Origin: Bin80 sp022820435
GTDB lineage: Bacteria; Bacteroidota; Rhodothermia; Rhodothermales; Bin80
Assembly: GCA_022820435.1 (NCBI GenBank)
Contig: JAJEFL010000036.1
Coordinates: 1 to 19,340 of the forward strand
Direction: 5' to 3'
Length of the DNA stretch: 19,340 bases
Numbering within the stretch: the stretch's first letter is position 1; every line of letters starts with the position of its first letter. This document shows positions 1-7,442 of the stretch, piece after piece. The position numbers and the translations under genes were made by a program. The notes beneath the pieces are model-generated. The model was not told where the DNA came from and searched no databases. It worked only from the letters and a program-made list of their open reading frames with translations.

Positions 1-2
1 AG

Positions 3-140
3 ATGGTGATGCCGGGCGATAACACCCAGTTCAAGGTGAAACTGATCCAGCCGGTGGCCATGGAGCAGGGGCTGCGGTTCGCAATCCGTGAGGGAGGCCG
101 GACGGTCGGTGCAGGGGTGGTTTCGAAGATTCTCGACTAA
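3..140 (+). CDS. tuf: Elongation factor Tu, C-terminal end (partial)
   Basis: This is the last 45 codons of EF-Tu, the GTPase that delivers aminoacyl-tRNA to the ribosome. The visible part is the end of beta-barrel domain 3. It reads from MVMPGDNTQFKVKLIQPVAM through RFAIREGGRTVGAGVV and ends in KILD followed by TAA. The REGGRTVGAGVV stretch is nearly invariant in bacterial EF-Tu. The start and the G domain lie outside the window. The gene is followed after 5 bases by tRNA-Trp and then secE, the usual bacterial order at this locus. Confidence 0.97.
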   Translation: MVMPGDNTQFKVKLIQPVAMEQGLRFAIREGGRTVGAGVVSKILD

Positions 141-145
141 AATAA

Positions 146-221
<76 letters not shown>

Positions 222-234
222 AACCATAGAGTAA

Positions 235-432
235 ATGAAAAAAATCGTTGTCAAAACACGAAACTATCTTGAGGAAGTCGCCACAGAGATGCGCAAGGCC
301 AGTTGGCCCCAAAGACGGGAGTTGATCAATCACACGGTGATTACTCTGGTGGCCAGCTTTGTGCTTGCATTATTCATCTTTGGTGCAGATCGAGTGATTA
401 GTTCAATCCTCGATGTAATCTATCCAGGTTAA
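235..432 (+). CDS. secE: Preprotein translocase subunit SecE
   Basis: A 65-residue single-span SecE, the inner-membrane clamp that stabilises SecY in the SecYEG channel. The N-terminal amphipathic helix has the family motif EVATEMRKASWPQRREL (about residues 14-30). One membrane segment follows at about 35-58 (HTVITLVASFVLALFIF). The short single-TM form is the usual one outside gammaproteobacteria. The ATG lies 14 bases after the tRNA CCA end, with no Shine-Dalgarno sequence. nusG begins 18 bases after the stop, so the two genes are very likely cotranscribed. Confidence 0.95.
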   Translation: MKKIVVKTRNYLEEVATEMRKASWPQRRELINHTVITLVASFVLALFIFGADRVISSILDVIYPG

Positions 433-450
433 CACTTTTTACAGACGAAT

Positions 451-1020
451 ATGAATCGGTCCCCGAAACCCGAATTCAAGTGGTATGCCCTGCAGACATT
501 CTCCGGGCATGAGAAAAAGGTGAAGGAGTATATCATTGAGACCATTGAGCGTGAAGGTCTAAGCGAACAGCTCGGAGAAATCCTGATCCCCACCCAGAAT
601 GTCTTTGTCATGCGCGGCGGAAAAAGGCGTACGCGCGAAAAGACGGATCTGCCCGGTTACATGTTGGTGAATGCCGCACTAGACAGGCAGCTAGTCCATG
701 TGTTCAAGGAACATATCTTCAAGCAGAAGAGGGAGGCAATCAAGTGGCTGCCGACACGTGACCATCCAGAGCCGCTGCTGCAGGAGGATATAAACCGGAT
801 CCTCGGCCGTATTGATGAGGCCAGAGAGACCGGCGATAAACCGGATATGCCGTACTCCGCCGGTGATGCAATCCGTGTGATTGACGGTCCGTTCAATAAT
901 TTCTCTGGAATCGTGGATGATGTGTATCCCGACAAGATGAAGGTTCGCGTAATGGTCTCCATCTTCGGCCGGAAAACCCCGGTTGAGTTGGACTATTTGC
1001 AGATCACTCCGGAAGAATAA
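451..1020 (+). CDS. nusG: Transcription termination/antitermination factor NusG
   Basis: NusG of 189 residues binds RNA polymerase through its NGN domain and links it to Rho or ribosomal S10 through its KOW domain. The NGN domain spans about residues 9-120 (KWYALQTFSGHEKKVKEYI, then LPGYMLV). The KOW domain is at about 137-189, with the diagnostic AGDAIRVIDGPFNNFSGIV. Two Bacteroidota-like traits are the LGEILIPTQNVFV segment and NRILG at the end of the NGN domain. The usual GFLG-type segment is replaced by AIKWLP after a charged stretch (about 82-96). It lies between secE and rplK, as in most bacteria. Confidence 0.96.
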   Translation: MNRSPKPEFKWYALQTFSGHEKKVKEYIIETIEREGLSEQLGEILIPTQNVFVMRGGKRRTREKTDLPGYMLVNAALDRQLVHVFKEHIFKQKREAIKWLPTRDHPEPLLQEDINRILGRIDEARETGDKPDMPYSAGDAIRVIDGPFNNFSGIVDDVYPDKMKVRVMVSIFGRKTPVELDYLQITPEE

Positions 1021-1118
1021 AAATATTTTTCAAGAATTTTCAGAATTTGGGAACCTGACGGTTTTGCCCCCGTAAGAGTGGGCTACCCTAAATTTCCGCG
1101 CTTATCCAAAAATCAATT
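1021..1118 (+). promoter_or_regulatory. nusG-rplK leader with possible hairpin
   Basis: This 98-base gap precedes the L11-L1 genes. Bases 1066-1071 can pair with 1078-1083 (one C-T mismatch) around the loop GTAAGA. In other bacteria L1 represses translation of the L11-L1 message by binding a leader structure that mimics its 23S rRNA site. This hairpin stands in the right place, but I cannot match it to a known L1 site by eye. An internal promoter here is also possible. Confidence 0.25.
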
Positions 1119-1559
1119 ATGTCTGCAGGGAAACCCGTTGTAAACCTGATCAAACTCCAGGTCAAGGCTGGACAGGCAAATCCAGCGCCCCCCATTGGCC
1201 CGGCACTCGGACAATACGGCTTGAATATCATGGACTTTTGTAATCAGTTCAATGCGGCGACAAAGGATCGCATGGGACTGGTGCTTCCCGTGGTGATTAG
1301 TGTTTATGCTGATAAATCCTTCTCGTTTATTGTCAAAAGCCCGCCTGCGGCCGTACTTTTGCTGCAGGCAGTTGGACTCAATAAAGGAGCAGATGACTCT
1401 ATCCGCAATAAAGTTGGTACCGTGACCTGGGAGGTCTGCCGGGATATTGCAGAGAGGAAAATGGAAGACCTGAATGCGTTTGATCTGGATAAAGGGGCGG
1501 CGATGATTGCCGGAACAGCCCGTTCCATGGGGATTATTGTAACGGGACGCCCTGTTTAG
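1119..1559 (+). CDS. rplK: 50S ribosomal protein L11
   Basis: L11, 146 residues, is the base of the GTPase-associated centre of the large subunit and the binding partner of 23S helices 43/44. The N-terminal domain shows the signature KLQVKAGQANPAPPIGPALG with the proline-rich PAPPIGPALGQ linker. The C-terminal rRNA-binding domain includes SFSFIVKSPPAAVLLLQA and ends with GTARSMGIIV. Length and motif order are normal. The ATG at 1119 follows AAAATCAATT, with no Shine-Dalgarno. rplA starts 56 bases downstream. Confidence 0.97.
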   Translation: MSAGKPVVNLIKLQVKAGQANPAPPIGPALGQYGLNIMDFCNQFNAATKDRMGLVLPVVISVYADKSFSFIVKSPPAAVLLLQAVGLNKGADDSIRNKVGTVTWEVCRDIAERKMEDLNAFDLDKGAAMIAGTARSMGIIVTGRPV

Positions 1560-1615
1560 AATTCGTGGTTATGTTCAGCAAATAAATCTGCTGGAAACAA
1601 TTTAACTGTGCTTCA

Positions 1616-2326
1616 ATGGTAAAGAAAGGAAAACGTTATCACAGTGCCTCAAAGGTGATCCAGGAGGCGGGGGGCGGCCCCTTCACCCTGGAGGAAGCGA
1701 CCGATGTGCTCAAGCGGATGAAGACCGCGAAATTTGACGAATCCGTAGATATGGACCTGCGACTAGGCGTAGATCCGCGTCATGCGGATCAGATGGTCCG
1801 CGGGAGTGTTGCGCTGCCGCACGGGACTGGAAAAGAAATCCGGGTTCTTGTTCTGGCAAGCCCGGACAAACAGGCAGAAGCAACTGCGGCCGGTGCAGAC
1901 CACGTAGGCCTGGATGATTATGTGAAGCGTATTCAGGAGGGATGGACCGATATTGATGTCGTGATTGCAACCCCCAATGTTATGTCCAAGATTGGCCGTC
2001 TAGGGCGGGTGCTTGGCCCAAGGGGGCTGATGCCCAATCCGAAAAGCGGGACCGTTACCACGGATGTGGCCGGTGCAGTCAAGGCGGTCAAGGCGGGAAA
2101 GATAGATTTCCGTGTTGATAAGCAGGGAAACCTGCACACGGGGATCGGACGGGTGTCCTTTTCTGCTGCTCAGATTGAGGAAAACGCACGCGCATTCCTT
2201 CTGGAAGTGCTGCGCCTGCGTCCCGCATCCGCAAAAGGGGCCTATGTCCGCTCCATTACCCTGTCCACCAGTATGGGGCCCGCCGTAGAAGTATCATGTA
2301 CGGAAGCCGTAAATATTGCCCGATAA
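1616..2326 (+). CDS. rplA: 50S ribosomal protein L1
   Basis: L1, 236 residues, forms the mobile L1 stalk near the E site and in many bacteria represses its own operon. It begins with the basic KKGKRYHSASKVIQ and has the family pattern KFDESVDMDLRLGVDPRHADQMVRGSV in the N-terminal domain I. The near-invariant signature GRLGRVLGPRGLMPNPKSGTV is at about residues 126-146, and GKIDFRVDKQGNLHTGIG follows. The stop at 2324-2326 is only 4 bases from the rplJ ATG, so translational coupling is likely. Confidence 0.97.
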   Translation: MVKKGKRYHSASKVIQEAGGGPFTLEEATDVLKRMKTAKFDESVDMDLRLGVDPRHADQMVRGSVALPHGTGKEIRVLVLASPDKQAEATAAGADHVGLDDYVKRIQEGWTDIDVVIATPNVMSKIGRLGRVLGPRGLMPNPKSGTVTTDVAGAVKAVKAGKIDFRVDKQGNLHTGIGRVSFSAAQIEENARAFLLEVLRLRPASAKGAYVRSITLSTSMGPAVEVSCTEAVNIAR

Positions 2327-2330
2327 ACAG

Positions 2331-2861
2331 ATGCCTGTAACCAGAGCTCAAAAAGAGGAAGTTGTTGCGCTTTTAAGCGAAAAGCTGGAGGAGACCCCTT
2401 CGGTGTACGTAACGGATTACAAAGGTCTCAATGTAGAAGAAGTCGGTCAACTGCGCCAAATTCTGCGTGAAGCCGGTGTAGAGTACCGCGTCGTCAAAAA
2501 TACGCTGTTGAAGCGTGCGATGCAGAGCACAGGCGGGTACGATGCAGCATTTGACTATCTATCCGGCCCGACCGCGGTCGCAATCAGTGTAGAGCCGAGC
2601 GCTGCCGCACGGGCGATCAAGACGTTTCGGAAAAAATCAAATCAAAATCTTCCTGAACTCAGAGCGGCCATCGTCGATGGAGTCCTGTATGAAGGGAATC
2701 AGATTGATGTACTGGCTTCTCTGAAATCAAAAGAGGAGCTGCTGGGCGAAGTGGTGACGCTTCTGCTTTCCCCCATTCAAAATGTTGTTTCTGCACTGGA
2801 ATCGCAGGGGAGCAGCCTCATGGCAATTCTGGAAGCATTACAAAATCGTAACGAGGCCTAA
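2331..2861 (+). CDS. rplJ: 50S ribosomal protein L10
   Basis: L10 (176 residues from this start) anchors L7/L12 dimers to the L11 region of the ribosome. The N-terminal rRNA- and L11-binding domain shows VYVTDYKGLNVEEVGQLRQ and VEYRVVKNTLLKRAM. The C-terminal helix that recruits L12 dimers follows, ending in SLMAILEALQNRNEA. I chose the ATG at 2331, giving MPVTRAQKEEVV, because it fits the normal N-terminus. A TTG at 2316 would extend the frame into the end of rplA and is unlikely. Because rplJ starts 4 bases after rplA, there is no room for the long L10 leader found between these genes in E. coli. Confidence 0.95.
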   Translation: MPVTRAQKEEVVALLSEKLEETPSVYVTDYKGLNVEEVGQLRQILREAGVEYRVVKNTLLKRAMQSTGGYDAAFDYLSGPTAVAISVEPSAAARAIKTFRKKSNQNLPELRAAIVDGVLYEGNQIDVLASLKSKEELLGEVVTLLLSPIQNVVSALESQGSSLMAILEALQNRNEA

Positions 2862-2882
2862 ACAGCCCTAAACCCTTAATCT

Positions 2883-2917
2883 GCGGCGCAGCTTTTGCCG
2901 GCTGAGACCGCCGCCGG
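2883..2917 (+). promoter_or_regulatory. Hairpin in the rplJ-rplL gap
   Basis: Bases 2883-2888 (GCGGCG) pair with 2909-2914 (CGCCGC), and the adjoining CAGC at 2889-2892 pairs with GCTG at 2901-2904. This leaves an unpaired AGAC at 2905-2908 on one side and a loop TTTTGCCG. A competing hairpin, CCGGC 2898-2902 with GCCGG 2913-2917, shares the same 3' bases. A ten-pair helix with a one-sided bulge right before rplL may control L12 output or mark an RNA-processing site. The pairing is seen in the sequence; the function is inferred. Confidence 0.4.
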
Positions 2918-2932
2918 AAAACTCATAAAATC

Positions 2933-3313
2933 ATGGCAGACTTAAACAAATTAGCAGAAGAATTGGTATCCCTCACGATCAAAGAAGCCAGTGATCTGGC
3001 TTCTATCCTGGAGACGGAGTACGGCATCAGGCCTGCGGCGGCGGCCGTGGCTGTGGCGGCTCCAGGTGCCGCCGGTGCTCAGGAAGAGGCGGTGGAGGAA
3101 CAGACCGCATTTGATGTTGTCCTTAACAGCTTCGGCAGCAGTAAGATCGGAGTCATTAAGGAGGTGCGTGCAATCACCGGACTAGGCCTGAAAGAGGCCA
3201 AAGCACTGGTTGACAGCGTGCCGGTCTCTGTTAAAGAGGGTGCCTCAAAAGAGGAAGCCAACGAAATCAAAACCCGTCTCGAAGCCGCAGGTGCAGAGAT
3301 TGAAATCAAGTAG
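2933..3313 (+). CDS. rplL: 50S ribosomal protein L7/L12
   Basis: L7/L12, 126 residues, is the multicopy stalk protein that recruits and stimulates translational GTPases. The N-terminal dimerisation helix includes LNKLAEELVSLTIKEASDLA. An alanine-rich hinge follows at about residues 34-50. The C-terminal globular domain begins around TAFDVVLNSFGSSKIGVIK and contains the factor-binding pattern KEVRAITGLGLKEAKALVD. The length is typical. It is preceded by a strong hairpin and followed by a second one before rpoB. Confidence 0.97.
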   Translation: MADLNKLAEELVSLTIKEASDLASILETEYGIRPAAAAVAVAAPGAAGAQEEAVEEQTAFDVVLNSFGSSKIGVIKEVRAITGLGLKEAKALVDSVPVSVKEGASKEEANEIKTRLEAAGAEIEIK

Positions 3314-3343
3314 GACACTACTTAGACAACCCCCGAGTACCGT

Positions 3344-3362
3344 CGCTGGCAAAATGTCAGCG
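3344..3362 (+). promoter_or_regulatory. rplL-rpoB intercistronic hairpin
   Basis: Bases 3344-3350 pair with 3356-3362 (seven pairs, one of them G-T) around the loop AAAAT. No T-run follows, so it is not a classical intrinsic terminator. In E. coli the same gap holds an attenuator and an RNase III site that set the ratio of ribosomal protein to polymerase. A similar role here is inferred from position only. Confidence 0.4.
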
Positions 3363-3395
3363 GTAAACCCATTTATGACCAGACCCTAGGCGTAC

Positions 3396-6300
3396 ATGTC
3401 CAATAAGAATGGCCAGTATGTGGCGCGAGTTAACTTTGCCCGTTCGCGCCCTGTTTTGGATTACCCGGATTTCCTGGGCATACAACTCGAGTCGTACGAA
3501 GACTTTGTACAGGCAAAGCTCTCTCCGGATCAGCGCTCGGAAGAGAAAGGATTACAGCAGATTTTTCTGAATCACTTTCCGATTGAGGATACGAAGGGAC
3601 GCTATATCCTGGAGTTTATTGACTACTCTCTGGGTGCCTCAAAGCATTCGATTGAGGAATGTCTTGCGCAGGGATTGAATTACGCAATTCCACTAAAAGC
3701 GGTTCTGCGGCTTTCGGCCAAGGATGACGATAATGATGACGAGGCGGACGAATCGGTTGAGCAGGAAGTCTATCTGGGAGATCTGCCTGCAATGACTTCA
3801 CGCGGTTCCTTTGTGATCAATGGCGCAGAGCGCGTTGTTGTCTCGCAGCTGCACCGGAGTCCAGGTGTTTTCTTCGGGCGTGCAACGCACCCGAATGGGA
3901 CACAGTTGTTTTCTGCACGCATCATTCCGTTCCGTGGATCCTGGATTGAATTTTCGACGGATGTGCAGAACGTGATGTGGGCGTACATTGACCGTAAACG
4001 AAAACTTCCTGTTACGACCCTCCTGCGGGCGATGGGGTTTGGAGAGACCGATGAAGTCATTCGTCTGTTCGATCTGGCAAAAGGGATGAGCTCACGCTAT
4101 AAGAAGGATTTCAAAAAAGCGATTGGCTCTGTGCTGGCATTTAATGTGACACGAAAAGTTACCCCCATTCGCATCATTGACGAAAAAACCGGGGAGCATG
4201 TGGGATACAAGGAGCGCGAAACGGGTTTTGATCTTGAAACCCAGGAGCGTGACCTGGGGGAGTTTATCGAAATTGTCGATAAACAAACCGGGGAGATGGT
4301 TGAGCATATTGACAAAGAAACCGGCGACGTGGTGGAGTACATTAATCAGGCAACCGGGGAGATCATCGAAGAGAAGATCAATCGGATCATCCTGCCGGCA
4401 GATCGTGTACTGGAAGCGGATGACTGGCTCTCCCTGCGCAATTACAGGGTGGATCTGATCTACGTGCTTCATGAGGAGGAAGAGGATGATACACTAGACA
4501 CCAGTACACTGGTCAGGACGCTCCGGCGTGATCCCGCCACCAATCAATCCGAAGCGCTGGAAGAGTTGTATCGGGTGCTGCGGGACAGTGAACCCCCGGA
4601 CTCGGATGCAGCGAAGAATATCCTTGATCGGCTCATTTTCAACGAGAAACGCTATGATCTGGGAGCGGTCGGCCGCTATCGTATCAACAAGCGTCTGGGG
4701 CTGAATATTTCTCCGGAAACCGTCACATTGACCCAGGAAGATATTGTTGTCATTATTCGCAAATTGCTGGAACTCCGCTCGGAACAGACGGGGCTGGATG
4801 ATATCGATCACCTGAGTAACCGGCGTGTTCGTACGGTGGGGGAACAGCTGGCATCCCAATTTTCGCTGGGACTGGCGCGCATGGCCCGCACAATTCGTGA
4901 GCGGATGAATGCGCGGGATGCAGATTCTCTGACCCCGCAGGATCTGGTGAATGCAAAAACGATTTCAAGCGTCATCAATACGTTTTTCGGGACCAACCAG
5001 CTCAGCCAGTATATGGATCAGACGAATCCACTGGCGGAGTTAACCCATAAGCGCCGGATGTCGGCGTTAGGCCCGGGAGGATTGACCCGGGAGCGTGCGG
5101 GGTTTGAAGTCCGCGACGTACATTACACCCACTATGGACGGCTTTGCCCCATCGAAACCCCGGAAGGGCCGAACATAGGATTGATTTCCTCGCTCTGCGT
5201 GCATGGACGCATCAATCATTTTGGCTTCATTGAAACTCCCTATCGCCGGGTTGAAAACAGCAAGGTAACCGATGCGATTGCCTATCTCTCTGCCGAAGAG
5301 GAGGATGAAGCCGTCATTGCACAGGCGAATGCCCGTATTGATGAGGATGGCAATTTCCTGGATGAACTGGTACGGTGTCGTCATCGGGGCGAATTCCCGT
5401 CGGAGCGGCCGGAGCGGATTCAGTTTATGGATATTTCTCCCAATCAGATTGTTTCGCCGAGCGCGTCCATCATCCCGTTTCTGGAGCATGATGATGCCAA
5501 CCGTGCATTGATGGGATCCAATATGCAGCGTCAGGCGGTTCCATTGCTTCGTGCAGAGGCCCCCATTGTTGGTACAGGCATGGAAGGGCGCGTTGCCAGA
5601 GATTCAAGAGCGGCTCTGGTTGCAGAAGGTGCGGGCATCGTTGAATACGTTGATGCGACCCGCATCGTGATTCGATACAACCAGTCCCCCCTTGAGCGAA
5701 AGGTGGTATTTGAGGAGCCGGTTGTTGAATATAAGTTGACCAAGTTCCGACGTACGAATCAGGATACCTGCATTAATCAAAAGCCGATTGTTAAGGTGGG
5801 CGAAAAGGTTGAGCGGGGGACGGTGCTGACCGATGGTTTTGGGACTGAAAAGGGAGAGTTAGCACTTGGCAAAAATGTACTGGTTGCGTTTATGCCCTGG
5901 CGAGGCTACAATTTTGAAGATGCCATTGTGCTCTCGGAGCGCCTCGTTTCCGAGGATGTCTTTACGTCTGTGCATATTGAAGCCTTTGATCTGCAGGTCA
6001 GGGAGACAAAGCGCGGGCAGGAAGAACTTACACGTGAGATTCCCAATGTATCCATGGAAGCGACCAAGGATCTGGATGAACGTGGAATCATACGGGTCGG
6101 TGCAGAGGTAAAGCCGGGGGATTTTATTGTCGGGAAAATTACTCCGAAAGGGGAGACCGATCCCACACCGGAGGAAAAATTATTGAGAGCAATCTTTGGG
6201 GATAAGGCGGGGGATGTGAAGGATGCTTCTCTGAAGGCGCCTCCCGGTATGGACGGAGTCGTCATTGATACGCAGTTGTTCAGTCGGCGCAGTTCCGATC

Positions 6301-7400
6301 CCGAGTCCAAAAAACGTGAGCACCAGCAGCTTGCCGAGATTGAAAATAATTTTGAGCGGGAATCCAAGAAGCTGCATACGGAGTTTGCCAAGAAATTTTT
6401 TGAATTCTCGAAGGGGTGCACGGCAGTCACCAATCTTGAGTCGAAGCACGGCGAGATTGTCGTAACGGAAGGTGCCAGAATTCTTCAATCCGATTTCAAG
6501 GATGTCCGGCCGCACGAGTTGGACCCGCACTTCTCTGTGAAAGGAAAACGCGGGGCAGACAAGAATCTGAAAAAGCTTTTTGAGAATTTCAATAAAGTGT
6601 TTGACCGAATTGATGCCGATTTCAAGCGTGCGCGTCATCGTGCCCAAATGGGAGATGAGCTTTCGCCCGGAGTTGTTCAGTTAGCGAAAGTCTATATTGC
6701 GAAGAAGCGCAAAATTCAGGTCGGGGATAAGATGGCCGGGCGGCATGGCAATAAGGGGGTGGTTGCCCGCATTGTGCCAGTAGAAGACATGCCTTTCCTT
6801 GAAGATGGTACACCGGTGGATATCGTACTCAATCCGCTTGGAGTGCCCTCTAGAATGAATTTGGGGCAGATTTATGAAACCCTTCTTGGCTGGGCCGGTG
6901 CGAAACTTGGAAAGCAGTTTGCCACGCCAAGTTTTGATGGACCGACAATGGATGACCTGATTGAAAATATGGAAGAGGCAGGTTTACCCGTTGATGGACG
7001 GACGCAGTTGTATGATGGGCTAACCGGGGAGCCGTTTGATCAAAAAACAACCGTTGGTCAAATCTACATGCTGAAACTCAGCCATCTGGTGGACGATAAA
7101 ATTCATGCCCGTTCCATTGGTCCCTACAGTCTCATCACCCAGCAGCCTCTGGGCGGTAAGGCACAGTTTGGTGGACAGCGGTTGGGAGAGATGGAAGTCT
7201 GGGCGATGTACGCCTATGGCGCCTCAAACGTATTACAGGAGATGCTCACCTACAAGAGCGATGATGTTCATGGCCGGTCAAAGGCATATGAATGCATTGT
7301 GAAAGGTGAAAATATGCCATCCGCTGGTACCCCGGAGAGTTTTAATGTGCTTGTTCGGGAGCTTCAGGGACTCGGTCTCGAAGTATCACTAGACCAGTAA
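3396..7400 (+). CDS. rpoB: DNA-directed RNA polymerase subunit beta
   Basis: The beta subunit, 1334 residues, forms one pincer of the polymerase and much of the active-site wall. The N-terminus has RPVLDYPDFLGIQLESYEDF. The rifampicin pocket starts at F530: FFGTNQLSQYMDQTNPL, then THKRRMSALGPGGLTRERAG. The residues equivalent to E. coli Q513, D516, H526, R529 and S531 are all unaltered, so the target looks rifampicin-sensitive. Late motifs are GDKMAGRHGNKGVVA and the C-terminal GGKAQFGGQRLGEMEVWAMYAYGA. Two lineage-type insertions are present: one at about residues 250-330 with internal repeats, and a charged one at about 960-1080. rpoC starts 42 bases after the stop. Confidence 0.98.
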   Translation: MSNKNGQYVARVNFARSRPVLDYPDFLGIQLESYEDFVQAKLSPDQRSEEKGLQQIFLNHFPIEDTKGRYILEFIDYSLGASKHSIEECLAQGLNYAIPLKAVLRLSAKDDDNDDEADESVEQEVYLGDLPAMTSRGSFVINGAERVVVSQLHRSPGVFFGRATHPNGTQLFSARIIPFRGSWIEFSTDVQNVMWAYIDRKRKLPVTTLLRAMGFGETDEVIRLFDLAKGMSSRYKKDFKKAIGSVLAFNVTRKVTPIRIIDEKTGEHVGYKERETGFDLETQERDLGEFIEIVDKQTGEMVEHIDKETGDVVEYINQATGEIIEEKINRIILPADRVLEADDWLSLRNYRVDLIYVLHEEEEDDTLDTSTLVRTLRRDPATNQSEALEELYRVLRDSEPPDSDAAKNILDRLIFNEKRYDLGAVGRYRINKRLGLNISPETVTLTQEDIVVIIRKLLELRSEQTGLDDIDHLSNRRVRTVGEQLASQFSLGLARMARTIRERMNARDADSLTPQDLVNAKTISSVINTFFGTNQLSQYMDQTNPLAELTHKRRMSALGPGGLTRERAGFEVRDVHYTHYGRLCPIETPEGPNIGLISSLCVHGRINHFGFIETPYRRVENSKVTDAIAYLSAEEEDEAVIAQANARIDEDGNFLDELVRCRHRGEFPSERPERIQFMDISPNQIVSPSASIIPFLEHDDANRALMGSNMQRQAVPLLRAEAPIVGTGMEGRVARDSRAALVAEGAGIVEYVDATRIVIRYNQSPLERKVVFEEPVVEYKLTKFRRTNQDTCINQKPIVKVGEKVERGTVLTDGFGTEKGELALGKNVLVAFMPWRGYNFEDAIVLSERLVSEDVFTSVHIEAFDLQVRETKRGQEELTREIPNVSMEATKDLDERGIIRVGAEVKPGDFIVGKITPKGETDPTPEEKLLRAIFGDKAGDVKDASLKAPPGMDGVVIDTQLFSRRSSDPESKKREHQQLAEIENNFERESKKLHTEFAKKFFEFSKGCTAVTNLESKHGEIVVTEGARILQSDFKDVRPHELDPHFSVKGKRGADKNLKKLFENFNKVFDRIDADFKRARHRAQMGDELSPGVVQLAKVYIAKKRKIQVGDKMAGRHGNKGVVARIVPVEDMPFLEDGTPVDIVLNPLGVPSRMNLGQIYETLLGWAGAKLGKQFATPSFDGPTMDDLIENMEEAGLPVDGRTQLYDGLTGEPFDQKTTVGQIYMLKLSHLVDDKIHARSIGPYSLITQQPLGGKAQFGGQRLGEMEVWAMYAYGASNVLQEMLTYKSDDVHGRSKAYECIVKGENMPSAGTPESFNVLVRELQGLGLEVSLDQ
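4272..4373 (+). repeat. Tandem 11-12-residue repeats inside RpoB
   Basis: Three consecutive units encode IVDKQTGEMVEH, IDKETGDVVEY and INQATGEIIEE (36, 33 and 33 bases). A related unit, IIDEKTGEHVGY, lies upstream at 4173-4208. The shared pattern is I-x-(x)-x-T-G-E/D-x-V/I-x-x. The units fall where E. coli beta has its first large lobe insertion (SI1), directly after the conserved RKRKLPVTTLLRAMGF. They look like small beta-hairpin units grown by in-frame duplication. Confidence 0.75.
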
Positions 7401-7442
7401 GGTCGCACTCATTCAACTCTAAACAGCCAGGTTGACTGCATT

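Noticed and set aside
2316..2330. TTG start extending rplJ by five codons into rplA
   Set aside because: The ATG at 2331 gives the normal L10 N-terminus and does not overlap rplA.
5906..6433. Long antisense frame within rpoB (175 codons)
   Set aside because: It lies wholly opposite a strongly conserved rpoB region and has a low-complexity serine- and arginine-rich translation, typical of a shadow frame.
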